From contig RGVT01000059.1 of assembly GCA_010027105.1 (NCBI GenBank), positions 1 through 11,224 of the forward strand: a stretch of DNA of 11,224 nucleotides, given 5' to 3'. The notes beneath the pieces were generated by a model. The model was given only the letters and a program-made list of their open reading frames with translations, did no database searches and was not told the origin of the DNA. Position 1 is the stretch's first letter. Each line of letters opens with the position of its first letter. The stretch is from Planctomycetia bacterium (GTDB lineage Bacteria; Planctomycetota; Planctomycetia; Pirellulales; UBA1268). Position numbers and translations under genes: made by a program. Positions 1-6,410 of this stretch are shown here, in pieces.

Positions 1-745
1 CGGCGACGGCCGGCGGCGCCACCCCCGCTTGCTCCGCCGCCTGCTCCGTCTCCGCGGGCGGGGCGGCTGGAGCGGCTGGCTGCCGCTCGACGGCCCCGGC
101 GTCGCCGACGACCTCTGGTGCCGGCTCTTGCCCGCCCGGACGCCGTCGCGAACGGCCGATCGCCTCCACGAGCAGGCCGCCGAGCGCCACGAGCAGAGCG
201 ACGGCCCCGAGGGCCGCCAACCACGCCGTGTGGGACGAACGCCGTGGAATCCGGGACACGCCGGCCGCCGCGGGCTCGATCGCCGCCCGCATGGCCCGTG
301 CGTTCTCGACCGCCTCCCGGCGGTCGGCTGTGGCCGTCGCCTGCGCTGAAAGGTGCCCCATCGCCGCGAGCAGCCGGCGCCGGCCTGCGGCATCGAGCGA
401 CTCCGCCGCGGCCGGCTCCCGGGCCAGGGTCGCCAGCATGTCGTGGCAGGCTGCGACCTCCGCGAGGTGGGCATCCGACTCGATGCACATCCGCTCGAAT
501 GCCTCGAGCCGATCGGGCTCCAGGCAGTTGTCGAGATACTCGGCCACGGAATTGGCGTCGGCCGCGAGACCGCGGCCGTCGAGCCGTGGGGCGGGAATCG
601 CCGCCTCCGCGACCACGCGCTGCAGCCGTTCGACGAGCTGGCGCGCGGCCCCGGTGGCGGCCACCTTGGCCTCCAGTTCCCGCTGTTCGGCGGCGGGCAG
701 CACCCGATCGAGGCAGGCGAGCAGGGTCCGGAGCGTGAGTCGCAT
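1..745 (-). CDS. Planctomycete-type membrane protein with zinc-finger/anti-sigma-like layout (partial, C-terminus beyond window)
   Basis: The reading frame opens at ATG 745-743 and runs without a stop off the left edge (248 codons seen). It begins MRLTLRTLLACLDRVLPAAE and carries a block near residues 75-110 reading DANSVAEYLDNCLEPDRLEAF followed by CIESDAHLAEVAACHDML. I recognise both from a conserved, uncharacterised family of Pirellulales proteins. A hydrophobic segment at about residues 172-194 (AWLAALGAVALLVALGGLLV) is a single membrane span, followed by RSRR and then a Pro/Ala/Glu-rich low-complexity tail. The layout (about 170 helical cytoplasmic residues, one span, then a disordered extracytoplasmic tail) resembles membrane-bound anti-sigma or scaffold proteins, but no zinc-binding HxxxCxxC motif is present, so that role is only a guess. 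A -10-like TATTCACT lies at 805-798 on the minus strand, about 52 nt before the start; the Shine-Dalgarno is weak. Confidence 0.82.
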   Translation of the reverse strand, partial: MRLTLRTLLACLDRVLPAAEQRELEAKVAATGAARQLVERLQRVVAEAAIPAPRLDGRGLAADANSVAEYLDNCLEPDRLEAFERMCIESDAHLAEVAACHDMLATLAREPAAAESLDAAGRRRLLAAMGHLSAQATATADRREAVENARAMRAAIEPAAAGVSRIPRRSSHTAWLAALGAVALLVALGGLLVEAIGRSRRRPGGQEPAPEVVGDAGAVERQPAAPAAPPAETEQAAEQAGVAPPAVA

Positions 746-797
746 GGGTCAACCTGCGGAGGAAGGCGGGCGGCAAGAGAACCTCGTCTCCGTCGGC

Positions 798-805
798 AGT
801 GAATA
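798..805 (-). promoter_or_regulatory. -10-like element of the 1-745 gene
   Basis: On the minus strand the sequence reads TATTCACTGCCG. It ends about 52 nt before the ATG at 745. No convincing -35 is visible. The trailing ACTGCCG is shared with the -10-like sites at 956 and 5989, which raises confidence slightly. Confidence 0.35.
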
Positions 806-955
806 GTGGCGGTCCGCCGTACATTTCGTAGCCGGCCCCCCGCGAACCGATTGAACATCGGAAAAAGCCCCCCGGCAGCGATCCACGGCGGCCCCAGGGG
901 CGTAGAACACCAGGGTCCGCGGCGGCCGCGGCGGGCCCGCCTCCCGGGAGCGGCC

Positions 956-961
956 TACACT
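956..961 (+). promoter_or_regulatory. -10-like element TACACT upstream of the TPR gene
   Basis: TACACT is followed by GCCGG and lies 20 nt before the ATG at 982, which leaves room for a short leader holding the AGGAG site. No recognisable -35 hexamer. The same TACACT occurs upstream of the deacylase gene on the other strand. The rest of 746-955 is GC-rich and holds no gene that I can support. Confidence 0.4.
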
Positions 962-981
962 GCCGGTGTGAGGAGACGCGG

Positions 982-1545
982 ATGACGGTCATGTCACGCC
1001 CCCGCCGCAAGGCGATCCTGAGGCAGGCGAGCGGCTACATCGAGCTGGGCGAACTGCTCGTGGAAGCAGACCGTCCCGTGCCCGCATCGGCCCGCCGGCT
1101 GTTCGACCGCGCCCTCGGTCTGCTCGACAGTCTCCCGGAGCCGGCCCGGACGCTTCCGGAACCGAAACTCCTGGAGGGGGAGGCCCTGCGTGCCCTGGGT
1201 CGGTGGACAGAAGCGCTCGCGCCGTTTCGCCTCGTCACCGACGAGGATCCGGCCCGGATCGAGGCCTGGCTCGGGCTGGGCTGGTGCCTCAAGCGGCTCG
1301 GCCGGCTCGGCGATGCGATCGCCGAACTGCGGCGGGGGCTCGAGGCCGCGCCGCGACAGCCGATCCTGCACTACAATCTGGCCTGCTATCTGTCGCTCGA
1401 CGGCAGCGTGCAGGCGGCGATCGAGCACCTCACGCGGGCGATCGCGATCGACGGCCGGTTCCGCGACCTCACCGAGGTCGAGCCCGACTTCGATCCGATC
1501 CGCGCCGATCCGCGGTTCGTCGCGGCGACGAGCGTCACCGTCTGA
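982..1545 (+). CDS. TPR-repeat protein
   Basis: A 187-residue soluble protein with about three tetratricopeptide repeats in its second half. Visible repeats: PEPKLLEGEALRALGRWTEA (about 54-90), then one beginning AWLGLGWCLKRLGRLGDAIA (about 92-125), then one beginning LHYNLACYLSLDGSVQAAIE (about 128-160). It ends with FDPIRADPRF, a C-terminal segment common in TPR proteins of this kind. No signal peptide or membrane span, so it is probably a cytoplasmic protein-interaction module; the partner is unknown. The start at 982 is chosen because AGGAG (971-975) sits 6 nt upstream; a second ATG at 991 has no such site. The next gene begins 21 nt after the stop on the same strand, so the two are probably co-transcribed. 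Confidence 0.88.
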   Translation: MTVMSRPRRKAILRQASGYIELGELLVEADRPVPASARRLFDRALGLLDSLPEPARTLPEPKLLEGEALRALGRWTEALAPFRLVTDEDPARIEAWLGLGWCLKRLGRLGDAIAELRRGLEAAPRQPILHYNLACYLSLDGSVQAAIEHLTRAIAIDGRFRDLTEVEPDFDPIRADPRFVAATSVTV

Positions 1546-1566
1546 TCCCGACGCGGACCCGCGTGC

Positions 1567-2394
1567 ATGACGAGCCCGGCCCTCCAGGAGATCATCGCCC
1601 TCTTGGGATGCCCGGCCGCCGGCAACCCGGCGCAGTACCTCCACGAGCGGGCGCTGGCCGAGGCGGGGCTCGACTGGAGGTTCCTGACCCTCGACGTCGC
1701 CGCCGACCGGATCGGGGGGGCCCTCGCCGGCGTGGCCGCGCTGGGGTTTCGGGGCTGCCTGCTCTCCGGCCCGCTGCGAACACTCGCGCCGGCGCATCTC
1801 GAGAGCCTCTCACCGGCGGCCACGTTCGCCGGCGCCGTCGGCCTCGTCGAACGGCAGCCGACGGGGCTCGTGGGCCACATCACCGACGGCCGCGGGCTCG
1901 TCGAGGCGTTGCGCAGCCACGTCGAGCCCGCCGGCTCCGGAGTGCTGCTGGTGGGCACGGGCCCCGCCGCCCGGGCCACCGCCCTGGAGCTCTCGCTCGC
2001 GGGGGCGGCCGAGATCCTCGTCTGCGACCGCGCGGCCGAGCGGGCGGCCGCGCTCGTCGACGCGCTCGCCGGGGTCGGCACCGCGCCGGCCGCCACGGTT
2101 CCCTGGGAGCCCGAGATCGCCGTGCCCGAGCGGGTCGGGATCGTGGTGTCGGCCGTGCCGGCGGAGGCCCGCGCCGGCTTCTCGGGGCTGCGCCGCGACC
2201 TCGTGGTGGGCGACTTCGCGCTCGTGCCGCAGCCGTCGCCCGTGGTGGCCGCCGCGCGGGCCTGCGGCGCCTGCGCGATCGACGGCCTCGAGATCCACTG
2301 CGCCCGGACGGCGATCGACTTTCACACCTGGACGGGCGTCGAGCCCGACACCGACCTCCTCCGCGAACTGCTCGACGAATACCTCGACGCCTGA
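1567..2394 (+). CDS. Shikimate dehydrogenase (AroE)-like protein with degenerate substrate site
   Basis: 275 residues, the usual AroE length, with the two-domain AroE order. The N-terminal block GCPAAGNPAQYLHERAL (14-30) aligns without gaps to the AroE pattern GNPxAHSxSPxxHN. ITDGRG (105-110) matches NTDGxG. The Rossmann glycine motif is GTGPAARA (130-137), and the C-terminal block runs from DGLEIHC to FHTWTG (239-257). True AroE reduces 3-dehydroshikimate with NADPH. Here both Ser of SxS are Asn and Ala, the catalytic Lys of VTxPxK is Arg71, the Asn of AVNT is Gly92, and the conserved Gln before the last helix is Arg247; only the catalytic Asp (Asp107) remains. I infer a paralogue with another substrate, or a non-catalytic one. 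No Shine-Dalgarno is evident before 1567; translation may be coupled to the TPR gene just upstream. Confidence 0.8.
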   Translation: MTSPALQEIIALLGCPAAGNPAQYLHERALAEAGLDWRFLTLDVAADRIGGALAGVAALGFRGCLLSGPLRTLAPAHLESLSPAATFAGAVGLVERQPTGLVGHITDGRGLVEALRSHVEPAGSGVLLVGTGPAARATALELSLAGAAEILVCDRAAERAAALVDALAGVGTAPAATVPWEPEIAVPERVGIVVSAVPAEARAGFSGLRRDLVVGDFALVPQPSPVVAAARACGACAIDGLEIHCARTAIDFHTWTGVEPDTDLLRELLDEYLDA

Positions 2395-2426
2395 CGACGT
2401 GGCATGACAGGTGGAGGTGGGGAGAG

Positions 2427-2542
2427 GACAGGCTGAAGCCTGTTCTACGTGGGGCTTGACAGGCTGAAGCCTGTCCTACGTGGGGCTTGACAGGCTGAAG
2501 CCTGTTCTACGCGGGGCTTGACAGGCTGAAGCCTGTCCTACG
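2427..2542. repeat. Four tandem 31-bp units, each carrying a REP-like palindrome
   Basis: Units start at 2427, 2458, 2489 and 2520 (the last is cut to 23 bp). Each contains ACAGGCTGAAGCCTGT, an inverted repeat that folds as a 6-7 bp stem with a TGAA loop, followed by CTACG and a GGGGCTT linker. Units 1 and 3 read CCTGTTCTACG; units 2 and 4 read CCTGTCCTACG. The array therefore looks like a duplicated 62-bp dimer. It lies between two convergent genes, a typical REP location, and could act as a transcription barrier on both strands. I recall similar GTAGGACAGGCTTCAGCCTGTC elements scattered in planctomycete genomes; mobilisation by a REP-associated tyrosine transposase is inference, as no such gene is in the window. 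Confidence 0.88.
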
Positions 2543-3536
2543 GGCCGGCGGGGGCGGTGATGCGGTCGATCTTTTTGAGCAGCGCCGCGGCGCTCGACCG
2601 CACGTCGCCGACGGGATCGGTCGCCACCCCACGCACCCGCTCCACGATCGCGGCGGGTGGCGGCTCGTGCACCGCGTCGACGAGCAGGGCCACGCCGCGC
2701 AGGGCGTTCACGACCACCAGGGCCCGCTTGTAGCGGCGCGACTGCGCAGCGGCGTCGTCGTTCGGCCCCGCCGGAGTGTCGGGCAGTGCCAGCATCTCGC
2801 CGAGCCCCTCGTAGGCCTCGGGGCGGCCCTGGCGGGCCAGCGCAAGCGCGGCATTGAAGCGGACGTCCGCGACGGTGTCGCCGCCGAGCGCGAGCAGCCT
2901 CTCCGTGGCGGCCGGGCCGCCGAGCACGCCGAGCGTGAAGGCCGCGGCCGAGCGGAGCGGCTCGTCGCCCGCCTGCGAAGCGGAGATCACGGCGGCGATC
3001 GCACCGTCCCGGTCGGTGATCGCCCGCCCCGCAGCCGCGAGGTTCGTCTCCAACACCGCCAGGGCCTCGACGGCCGCGCGGGCCGTCTGCGGATCGGACG
3101 CGTCGACCAGCCTCTCGAGAAGCGGGCCTGCGGCGGAGGGCACGGAGAACTCCCCGAGCGCCCGGCAGAGGTAGATCCGCAGCGTCTCCGACTGCTCACC
3201 CGTGCGGCCGCGGGCCGCCTCCTCGGCGAGGATCCGTCCCAGTTCGCCCGCCAGGGCCTCATCCTGCTTGAGGGCGGCCGCGCCCGGACCGCGCAGGTCG
3301 TTGGCCAGGTTCAGAGCCGCCTGCCAGCGGCCCTCATTGTCACGCCGCAGCGTCCGCACGTAGGCCTGCGGATCGTTGCCGAGGTGGGCCAGCCAGTGGA
3401 ACGCCAGCCACACGCAGACGATGATGGCGACGATGAGGCCCGGCACCAGGAACAACTGCACGAGGAACGCGGCGCTCGGCGGCTCGACGGGCGGCAACGA
3501 GTCGTCGGCCGCGAGCGGCCGCTGGGAATCTGCCAT
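2538..3536 (-). CDS. Membrane-anchored HEAT-repeat protein
   Basis: 332 residues. An acidic, proline-rich N-terminus (LPPVEPPSAAF) leads into one strong membrane span at about 24-50 (FLVQLFLVPGLIVAIIVCVW). Then comes the segment NDPQAYVRTLRRDNEGRWQA (about 54-73), which I recall as conserved in planctomycete homologues. Residues from about 90 to the end are all-alpha HEAT/PBS-lyase-like repeats, for example DEPLRSAAAFTLGVLGG, VADVRFNAALALARQG and VGDVRSSAAALLKKID. It is probably a membrane-tethered protein-binding scaffold; no enzyme motif is seen. Start at 3536 follows a good sigma-70-like promoter (3570-3597). Its TAG stop codon (2540-2538) is contributed by the last copy of the REP-like array, so the present C-terminus (TAPAGP) may have been set by the repeat insertion. 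It is divergent from the lipoate-ligase-family gene. Confidence 0.85.
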   Translation of the reverse strand: MADSQRPLAADDSLPPVEPPSAAFLVQLFLVPGLIVAIIVCVWLAFHWLAHLGNDPQAYVRTLRRDNEGRWQAALNLANDLRGPGAAALKQDEALAGELGRILAEEAARGRTGEQSETLRIYLCRALGEFSVPSAAGPLLERLVDASDPQTARAAVEALAVLETNLAAAGRAITDRDGAIAAVISASQAGDEPLRSAAAFTLGVLGGPAATERLLALGGDTVADVRFNAALALARQGRPEAYEGLGEMLALPDTPAGPNDDAAAQSRRYKRALVVVNALRGVALLVDAVHEPPPAAIVERVRGVATDPVGDVRSSAAALLKKIDRITAPAGP

Positions 3537-3569
3537 CGCTCGGCCCTGGATTCGGGAAACGCCAATGTC

Positions 3570-3597
3570 AGTCTAGGGGGCCGCCACGGTGCGTCAA
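3570..3597 (-). promoter_or_regulatory. Sigma-70-like promoter of the HEAT-protein gene
   Basis: On the minus strand, TTGACG (3597-3592) and TAGACT (3575-3570) are separated by 16 nt. This gives a leader of about 25-30 nt to the ATG at 3536. The -35 hexamer lies inside the first codons of the divergent gene starting at 3589, so the promoter overlaps that coding sequence. Confidence 0.6.
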
Positions 3598-4350
3598 CGT
3601 CACGAACCCTCCGGCGCCGTCTGGCTCGACGCCGACCTCGCCTCCGTCGAGGAGCACCTGGCCCTCGACGAAGCCCTGCTCGCGGAGGCGCACGAGGGGC
3701 GGGCAGCCGCCACCGTGGTCCGCACCTGGACGGCCCGTGAGCCGGTGGTGGTGGTCGGGTCGTCGAGCCGCCTCGCCGACGAGGTCGATCTCGAGGCCTG
3801 CCGGGAGGCCGGCGCGAGGATCGTGCGCCGGCCGAGCGGCGGGCTCACGGTGGTGCTGGGACCGGGCTGCCTGATGTGGTCGGTGGTGGAACCGCATCCG
3901 GCTGGCGCGCCGGCGATCGACCGGATCCACGCGCGGATGCTCGATCCGCTGTGCACGGCCCTGTCGCGGGCGCTGGGTGCGTCGGGCGGGGTGTCGCGGC
4001 GGGGGTCGAGCGACCTCGTCGTGGAACGGCCCGACGGGGCCCGCAAGGTCTCGGGCAACGCGCTGCGGGTGCGCCGCCACGGCGTCCTGTATCACGGCAC
4101 GCTGCTCGACGACTTCGACATCGGCCTGGTCGGACGCGTCCTGCGGCATCCGCCGCGGGAGCCAGCGTATCGGGCCCGGCGGTCGCACGGGGCGTTCCTG
4201 GCCAACCTCGGCCTCGGCGCGGCGGCGATCACGGAGGCGGTCCGCGCCGCCTTCGCGACAGCGTGCAGTCGCAGCGACTGGCCGCGGGAAACCGTGGCCC
4301 GGCTCGTCGCCGAGCGGTATGCCAACCCCGCCTGGACCGCCCGGCTGTAG
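3589..4350 (+). CDS. Biotin/lipoate A/B protein ligase family protein (LplA/LipM-like)
   Basis: 253 residues, a single catalytic domain without the C-terminal accessory domain of E. coli LplA, hence closer in size to LipM-type octanoyltransferases. The signature is RRPSGGLTVVLGPGCLMWSV (80-99), corresponding to RRxSGGGxVxHGPG; the third Gly is Leu and the His is Leu. GSSDLVV (139-145) is followed by the catalytic-type lysine in ARKVSGNALR (Lys153) and by HGTLLDDFDI (169-178). Family members attach or transfer lipoyl/octanoyl groups to E2 or GcvH domains; whether this one uses free lipoate, octanoyl-ACP or another acyl group cannot be told from sequence. The start is GTG 3589, the only usual start after the in-frame TAG at 3574; no Shine-Dalgarno is seen. 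No lipoyl-domain protein or LipA lies nearby. Confidence 0.85.
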   Translation: MRQRHEPSGAVWLDADLASVEEHLALDEALLAEAHEGRAAATVVRTWTAREPVVVVGSSSRLADEVDLEACREAGARIVRRPSGGLTVVLGPGCLMWSVVEPHPAGAPAIDRIHARMLDPLCTALSRALGASGGVSRRGSSDLVVERPDGARKVSGNALRVRRHGVLYHGTLLDDFDIGLVGRVLRHPPREPAYRARRSHGAFLANLGLGAAAITEAVRAAFATACSRSDWPRETVARLVAERYANPAWTARL

Positions 4351-4527
4351 GGACTGGCGCGACCGGGAAACCTGGCGAGACGCGCCGGCTGGTGCCGATT
4401 GGAAAGACCTCCGCTCCGGCGGTCACCCCGCCGCGCGGGATCCGCCGATAGCAGGTGCGAGGGAGCGGGGCCGCCCCACCGGGCACACGTCCGGGAAAGC
4501 CGCCTACCGTCGCCGGGCAGCGCCCGC

Positions 4528-4533
4528 TATGGT
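4528..4533 (+). promoter_or_regulatory. -10-like element TATGGT before the 89-residue protein gene
   Basis: TATGGT lies about 57 nt upstream of the ATG at 4591, within the 240-bp gap 4351-4590. No clear -35. Apart from this and the ribosome binding site I see nothing convincing in that gap. Confidence 0.35.
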
Positions 4534-4575
4534 TCCGACTCCGATCGACAGGACGTCGCTCGACAAGCCCGCAAC

Positions 4576-4581
4576 AGGAGG
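4576..4581 (+). promoter_or_regulatory. Strong ribosome binding site AGGAGG that fixes the start at 4591
   Basis: A perfect AGGAGG, 9 nt before the ATG. It excludes the longer in-frame extension from 4399. Confidence 0.8.
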
Positions 4582-4590
4582 TTGCAAAAC

Positions 4591-4860
4591 ATGCGTTTGA
4601 ACATGCACGCCGCCGACGTGCGGCACATCGTCACGCGATACTTCCTCGAATTCGGCGCCGAGGCGGTCGACGTGGCCGACGTTCAGGAAAACATCCGCAT
4701 CGACCGCGGCCGCTGCGTGGCCCGGTGCTACCGGGTCGCGGAGATGTTCGCGATGTGGCTGATCGACGTCGGCGTGCTGCAGTTCTACGGGGCCGACGGC
4801 GAGATGCTGCACACCGTGAATCTGTTCACCGAGCTGCAGCCCCAGCGGGCCGCCGCCTGA
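4591..4860 (+). CDS. Small conserved hypothetical protein (89 aa)
   Basis: Starts MRLNMHAADVRHIVTRYFLE and continues to DVQENIRIDRGRCVARCYRVAE, then FAMWLIDVGVLQFYGADGEML and TVNLFTEL. I remember closely similar proteins as conserved and unnamed in planctomycetes; the function is unknown. It looks like a compact alpha/beta domain, with two Cys in RCVARC (about 47-51) and a helix AEMFAMWLIDVGVLQFY (about 54-70) that is amphipathic rather than membrane-spanning. There is no signal peptide. The start is well fixed: AGGAGG at 4576-4581 lies 9 nt upstream, the best Shine-Dalgarno in the window. The frame is open further upstream to an ATG at 4399, but that extension is arginine-rich noise. The GT2-like gene follows 84 nt downstream on the same strand. 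Confidence 0.82.
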   Translation: MRLNMHAADVRHIVTRYFLEFGAEAVDVADVQENIRIDRGRCVARCYRVAEMFAMWLIDVGVLQFYGADGEMLHTVNLFTELQPQRAAA

Positions 4861-4944
4861 GTGGCGTCGGTGGGGCCGAGGCTCCGCCGCCGGCGGCCCG
4901 GCCGAGATCGGTTCCGAATCGTCCACCCTGCGGGGGCTAGGATC

Positions 4945-5934
4945 ATGGCAGGGCGAGCCCGCCGGCCGCGGTTGTCGATCGTGATTCCGGCGCCAGCCGA
5001 CGTGGCGTCCCTCGAGGAGACGCTCGTCAGCGTGCTCGAGAAGCGGCCGGTCGATGCCGAGGTGATCGTGGCCCTCGGCTGCCCGTACGACGACCCGTGG
5101 GGGATCGCCGACGAGGTGACGTTCGTCCGGGCGCCGGTCGGCTCGAGCCTCGTGGCCTGCGTGAACGTGGGCGTGGCGGCGAGCCGGGCCGAGGTCGTCC
5201 ACATCCTCGCCGCCGGCTGGCGGGCCACCGTCGGCTGGACCGACGGCCCGCTCGCCCGGTTCGACGACGCGGCGTTGGCGGCGGTCGTGCCGCTGACGGT
5301 GGCGGCGGACGATCACGCCCGGCCGCTCGCCGCCGGCATCCGCTGCACCCGCGGCGGCCGCCGGATCGAGGCGGCGCCGGGACGGGCGGCCTCACCGCCC
5401 CACGGGCCGGTGCTCGAGGCGGGCTTCTGGCGGGCCGAGTTCCTGCGCCGTGCAGGCCCGGGATTCACGACCGCGTGCGGCGACGCCTGCGCCGACGCCG
5501 ACATGGCCGTGGCGCTCGCCCGCGGCGGCGGCCGGGTCGACGTCGACGAGACGTCCCGCGTGGTGGCGGGGCCGGCGCGGCCCGCGCAGAGCCCGTTCCT
5601 CGCGGGGCTGCGGGCCGAGCGGCTCTTCTGGCGGTCGCTCGCCGGGCAGTCGCTGCCGGTGGCGCTCGCCGCGCACGCGCTCGAGGTCCTGCGGCACGCG
5701 CTGGCGCGGGCGCCCCTGGGCACGCTGCCGGCGCTCGCCGGCCGGTGCCTCGCGGTCCTGCAGTTCGGCTCCTACCTGCCCCGCTACCGACGGCTGCACG
5801 ACCTCCTGCGGGCCGCCCGCGAAGCCGCCGCCCCGGACGATCCGCCCACCATCCGCATCGACGGGCCCCACTCGGCCCTGCCGAGGCCGCGCGCCTCGCA
5901 GCCGCAGGCGACGCCGCTGCGGCGGTCCGCCTGA
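4945..5934 (+). CDS. Family 2 glycosyltransferase-like protein lacking the DxD motif
   Basis: 329 residues. It opens like a GT2 GT-A domain: LSIVIPAPADVASLEETLVS (10-29), then DAEVIVALG (38-46), VTFVRAPVGSSLVACVNVGV (58-77) and SRAEVVHILAAGW (80-92). GT2 enzymes carry the metal-binding DxD (as in FLDADD) at this last place; here it reads LAAGW, with no acidic residue. A later block, CADADMAVALARGGGRVDVD (182-201), resembles the ED/RL acceptor region. Residues from about 225 to 290 are helical, with no membrane span. I infer a GT-A-fold protein that may be inactive or use another mechanism. The start at ATG 4945 is preferred; a GTG at 4861 abutting the previous stop would add 28 Arg-rich residues with no family similarity. 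TAGGAT (4938-4943) resembles a -10 but lies too close to this start to serve it normally. Confidence 0.65.
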   Translation: MAGRARRPRLSIVIPAPADVASLEETLVSVLEKRPVDAEVIVALGCPYDDPWGIADEVTFVRAPVGSSLVACVNVGVAASRAEVVHILAAGWRATVGWTDGPLARFDDAALAAVVPLTVAADDHARPLAAGIRCTRGGRRIEAAPGRAASPPHGPVLEAGFWRAEFLRRAGPGFTTACGDACADADMAVALARGGGRVDVDETSRVVAGPARPAQSPFLAGLRAERLFWRSLAGQSLPVALAAHALEVLRHALARAPLGTLPALAGRCLAVLQFGSYLPRYRRLHDLLRAAREAAAPDDPPTIRIDGPHSALPRPRASQPQATPLRRSA

Positions 5935-5965
5935 GTGCGCGCCGCCCGCATTCCAGCCGCGATCC

Positions 5966-5994
5966 TTTTTCAGCGCGTGCCGCCCTGATAAACT
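5966..5994 (+). promoter_or_regulatory. tRNA-Arg promoter
   Basis: TTTTTC (5966-5971) and TAAACT (5989-5994) are spaced by 17 nt, putting the expected start of transcription near 6001, just before the tRNA at 6005. TAAACT is followed by GCCGG, as is TACACT at 956. Confidence 0.6.
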
Positions 5995-6004
5995 GCCGGG
6001 GGTC

Positions 6005-6078
<74 letters not shown>

Positions 6079-6089
6079 TTCCGGGCTCG

Positions 6090-6290
6090 TCAACCGTCGC
6101 GACCGCGGCGGCCGCACCGCCGGTCGCGGACGCGCTGGGCGCGGTGCCGGGCGATCAATGCCCGGGTGACGCGGTCCTGGGCCGCCCGTAGGTCCTGCTC
6201 CGTCGCAGCGCGCATCCGCAGCAGGAGCGCGAACCATCCCACCTCATAGCCGTTGATCCGATTTCCGGCCGGGTCGTGCCTGTCGTTCAT
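6090..6290 (-). CDS. Small hypothetical protein (66 aa)
   Basis: Reads MNDRHDPAGNRINGYEVGWF, then ALLLRMRAATEQDLRAAQDR, then a very basic tail ending CGRRGRDG. I do not recognise it. In favour of a real gene: GGAGG (6300-6296) lies 5 nt before the ATG, and residues 15-50 look like a normal amphipathic helical segment rather than the Arg/Pro/Ala noise of shadow frames. Against: it is short, and its C-terminal codons coincide with a strong hairpin just after the tRNA. No membrane span or signal peptide. It is divergent from the histidine kinase, whose start is 120 nt away, so a regulatory link is conceivable but unsupported. Confidence 0.5.
   Translation of the reverse strand: MNDRHDPAGNRINGYEVGWFALLLRMRAATEQDLRAAQDRVTRALIARHRAQRVRDRRCGRRGRDG
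6095..6132. terminator. Strong GC hairpin downstream of tRNA-Arg
   Basis: CGCGACC (6098-6104) pairs with GGTCGCG (6122-6128), and GGCGG (6107-6111) with CCGCC (6117-6121) around a 5-nt loop; three more outer pairs form across a bulged G. It begins 16 nt after the tRNA and could end its transcript or protect its 3' side. No T-run follows on either strand, so it is not a textbook intrinsic terminator, and it overlaps the end of the small minus-strand ORF. Confidence 0.3.
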
Positions 6291-6378
6291 CGTGGCCTCC
6301 GGGTGCGGTGCGTCCGCCTTCCGCGTTGCCTCGGCATTCGAACCGCCGGGAGGGTCAACCTTGGTCCGCCGGGCCCGG

Positions 6379-6384
6379 TATGAT
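6379..6384 (+). promoter_or_regulatory. -10 element TATGAT before the histidine kinase gene
   Basis: TATGAT differs from the consensus TATAAT at one position and lies 26 nt upstream of the ATG at 6411. No clear -35 is found at 16-18 nt upstream. The short leader has no visible Shine-Dalgarno. Confidence 0.45.
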
Positions 6385-6410
6385 GGCCCTCGTCGCGAGC
6401 GTCATGACTC

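Noticed and set aside
847..861. CCGAT-TGAAC-ATCGG inverted repeat followed by AAAAA in the 746-981 gap
   Set aside because: Only a 5-bp stem with A rather than T after it; not a terminator, and too short to claim as an operator.
1203..2459. A 418-codon plus-strand open frame over the TPR and AroE-like genes
   Set aside because: Arg-rich composition with no motif; both real genes are recognisable in other frames.
2427..2542. Possible CRISPR array
   Set aside because: The 31-bp units abut directly with no unique spacers, and no cas gene is present.
4861..4944. GTG start abutting the previous stop codon for the GT2-like gene
   Set aside because: It would add 28 Arg-rich residues with no family similarity; ATG 4945 directly precedes the conserved LSIVIPA strand.
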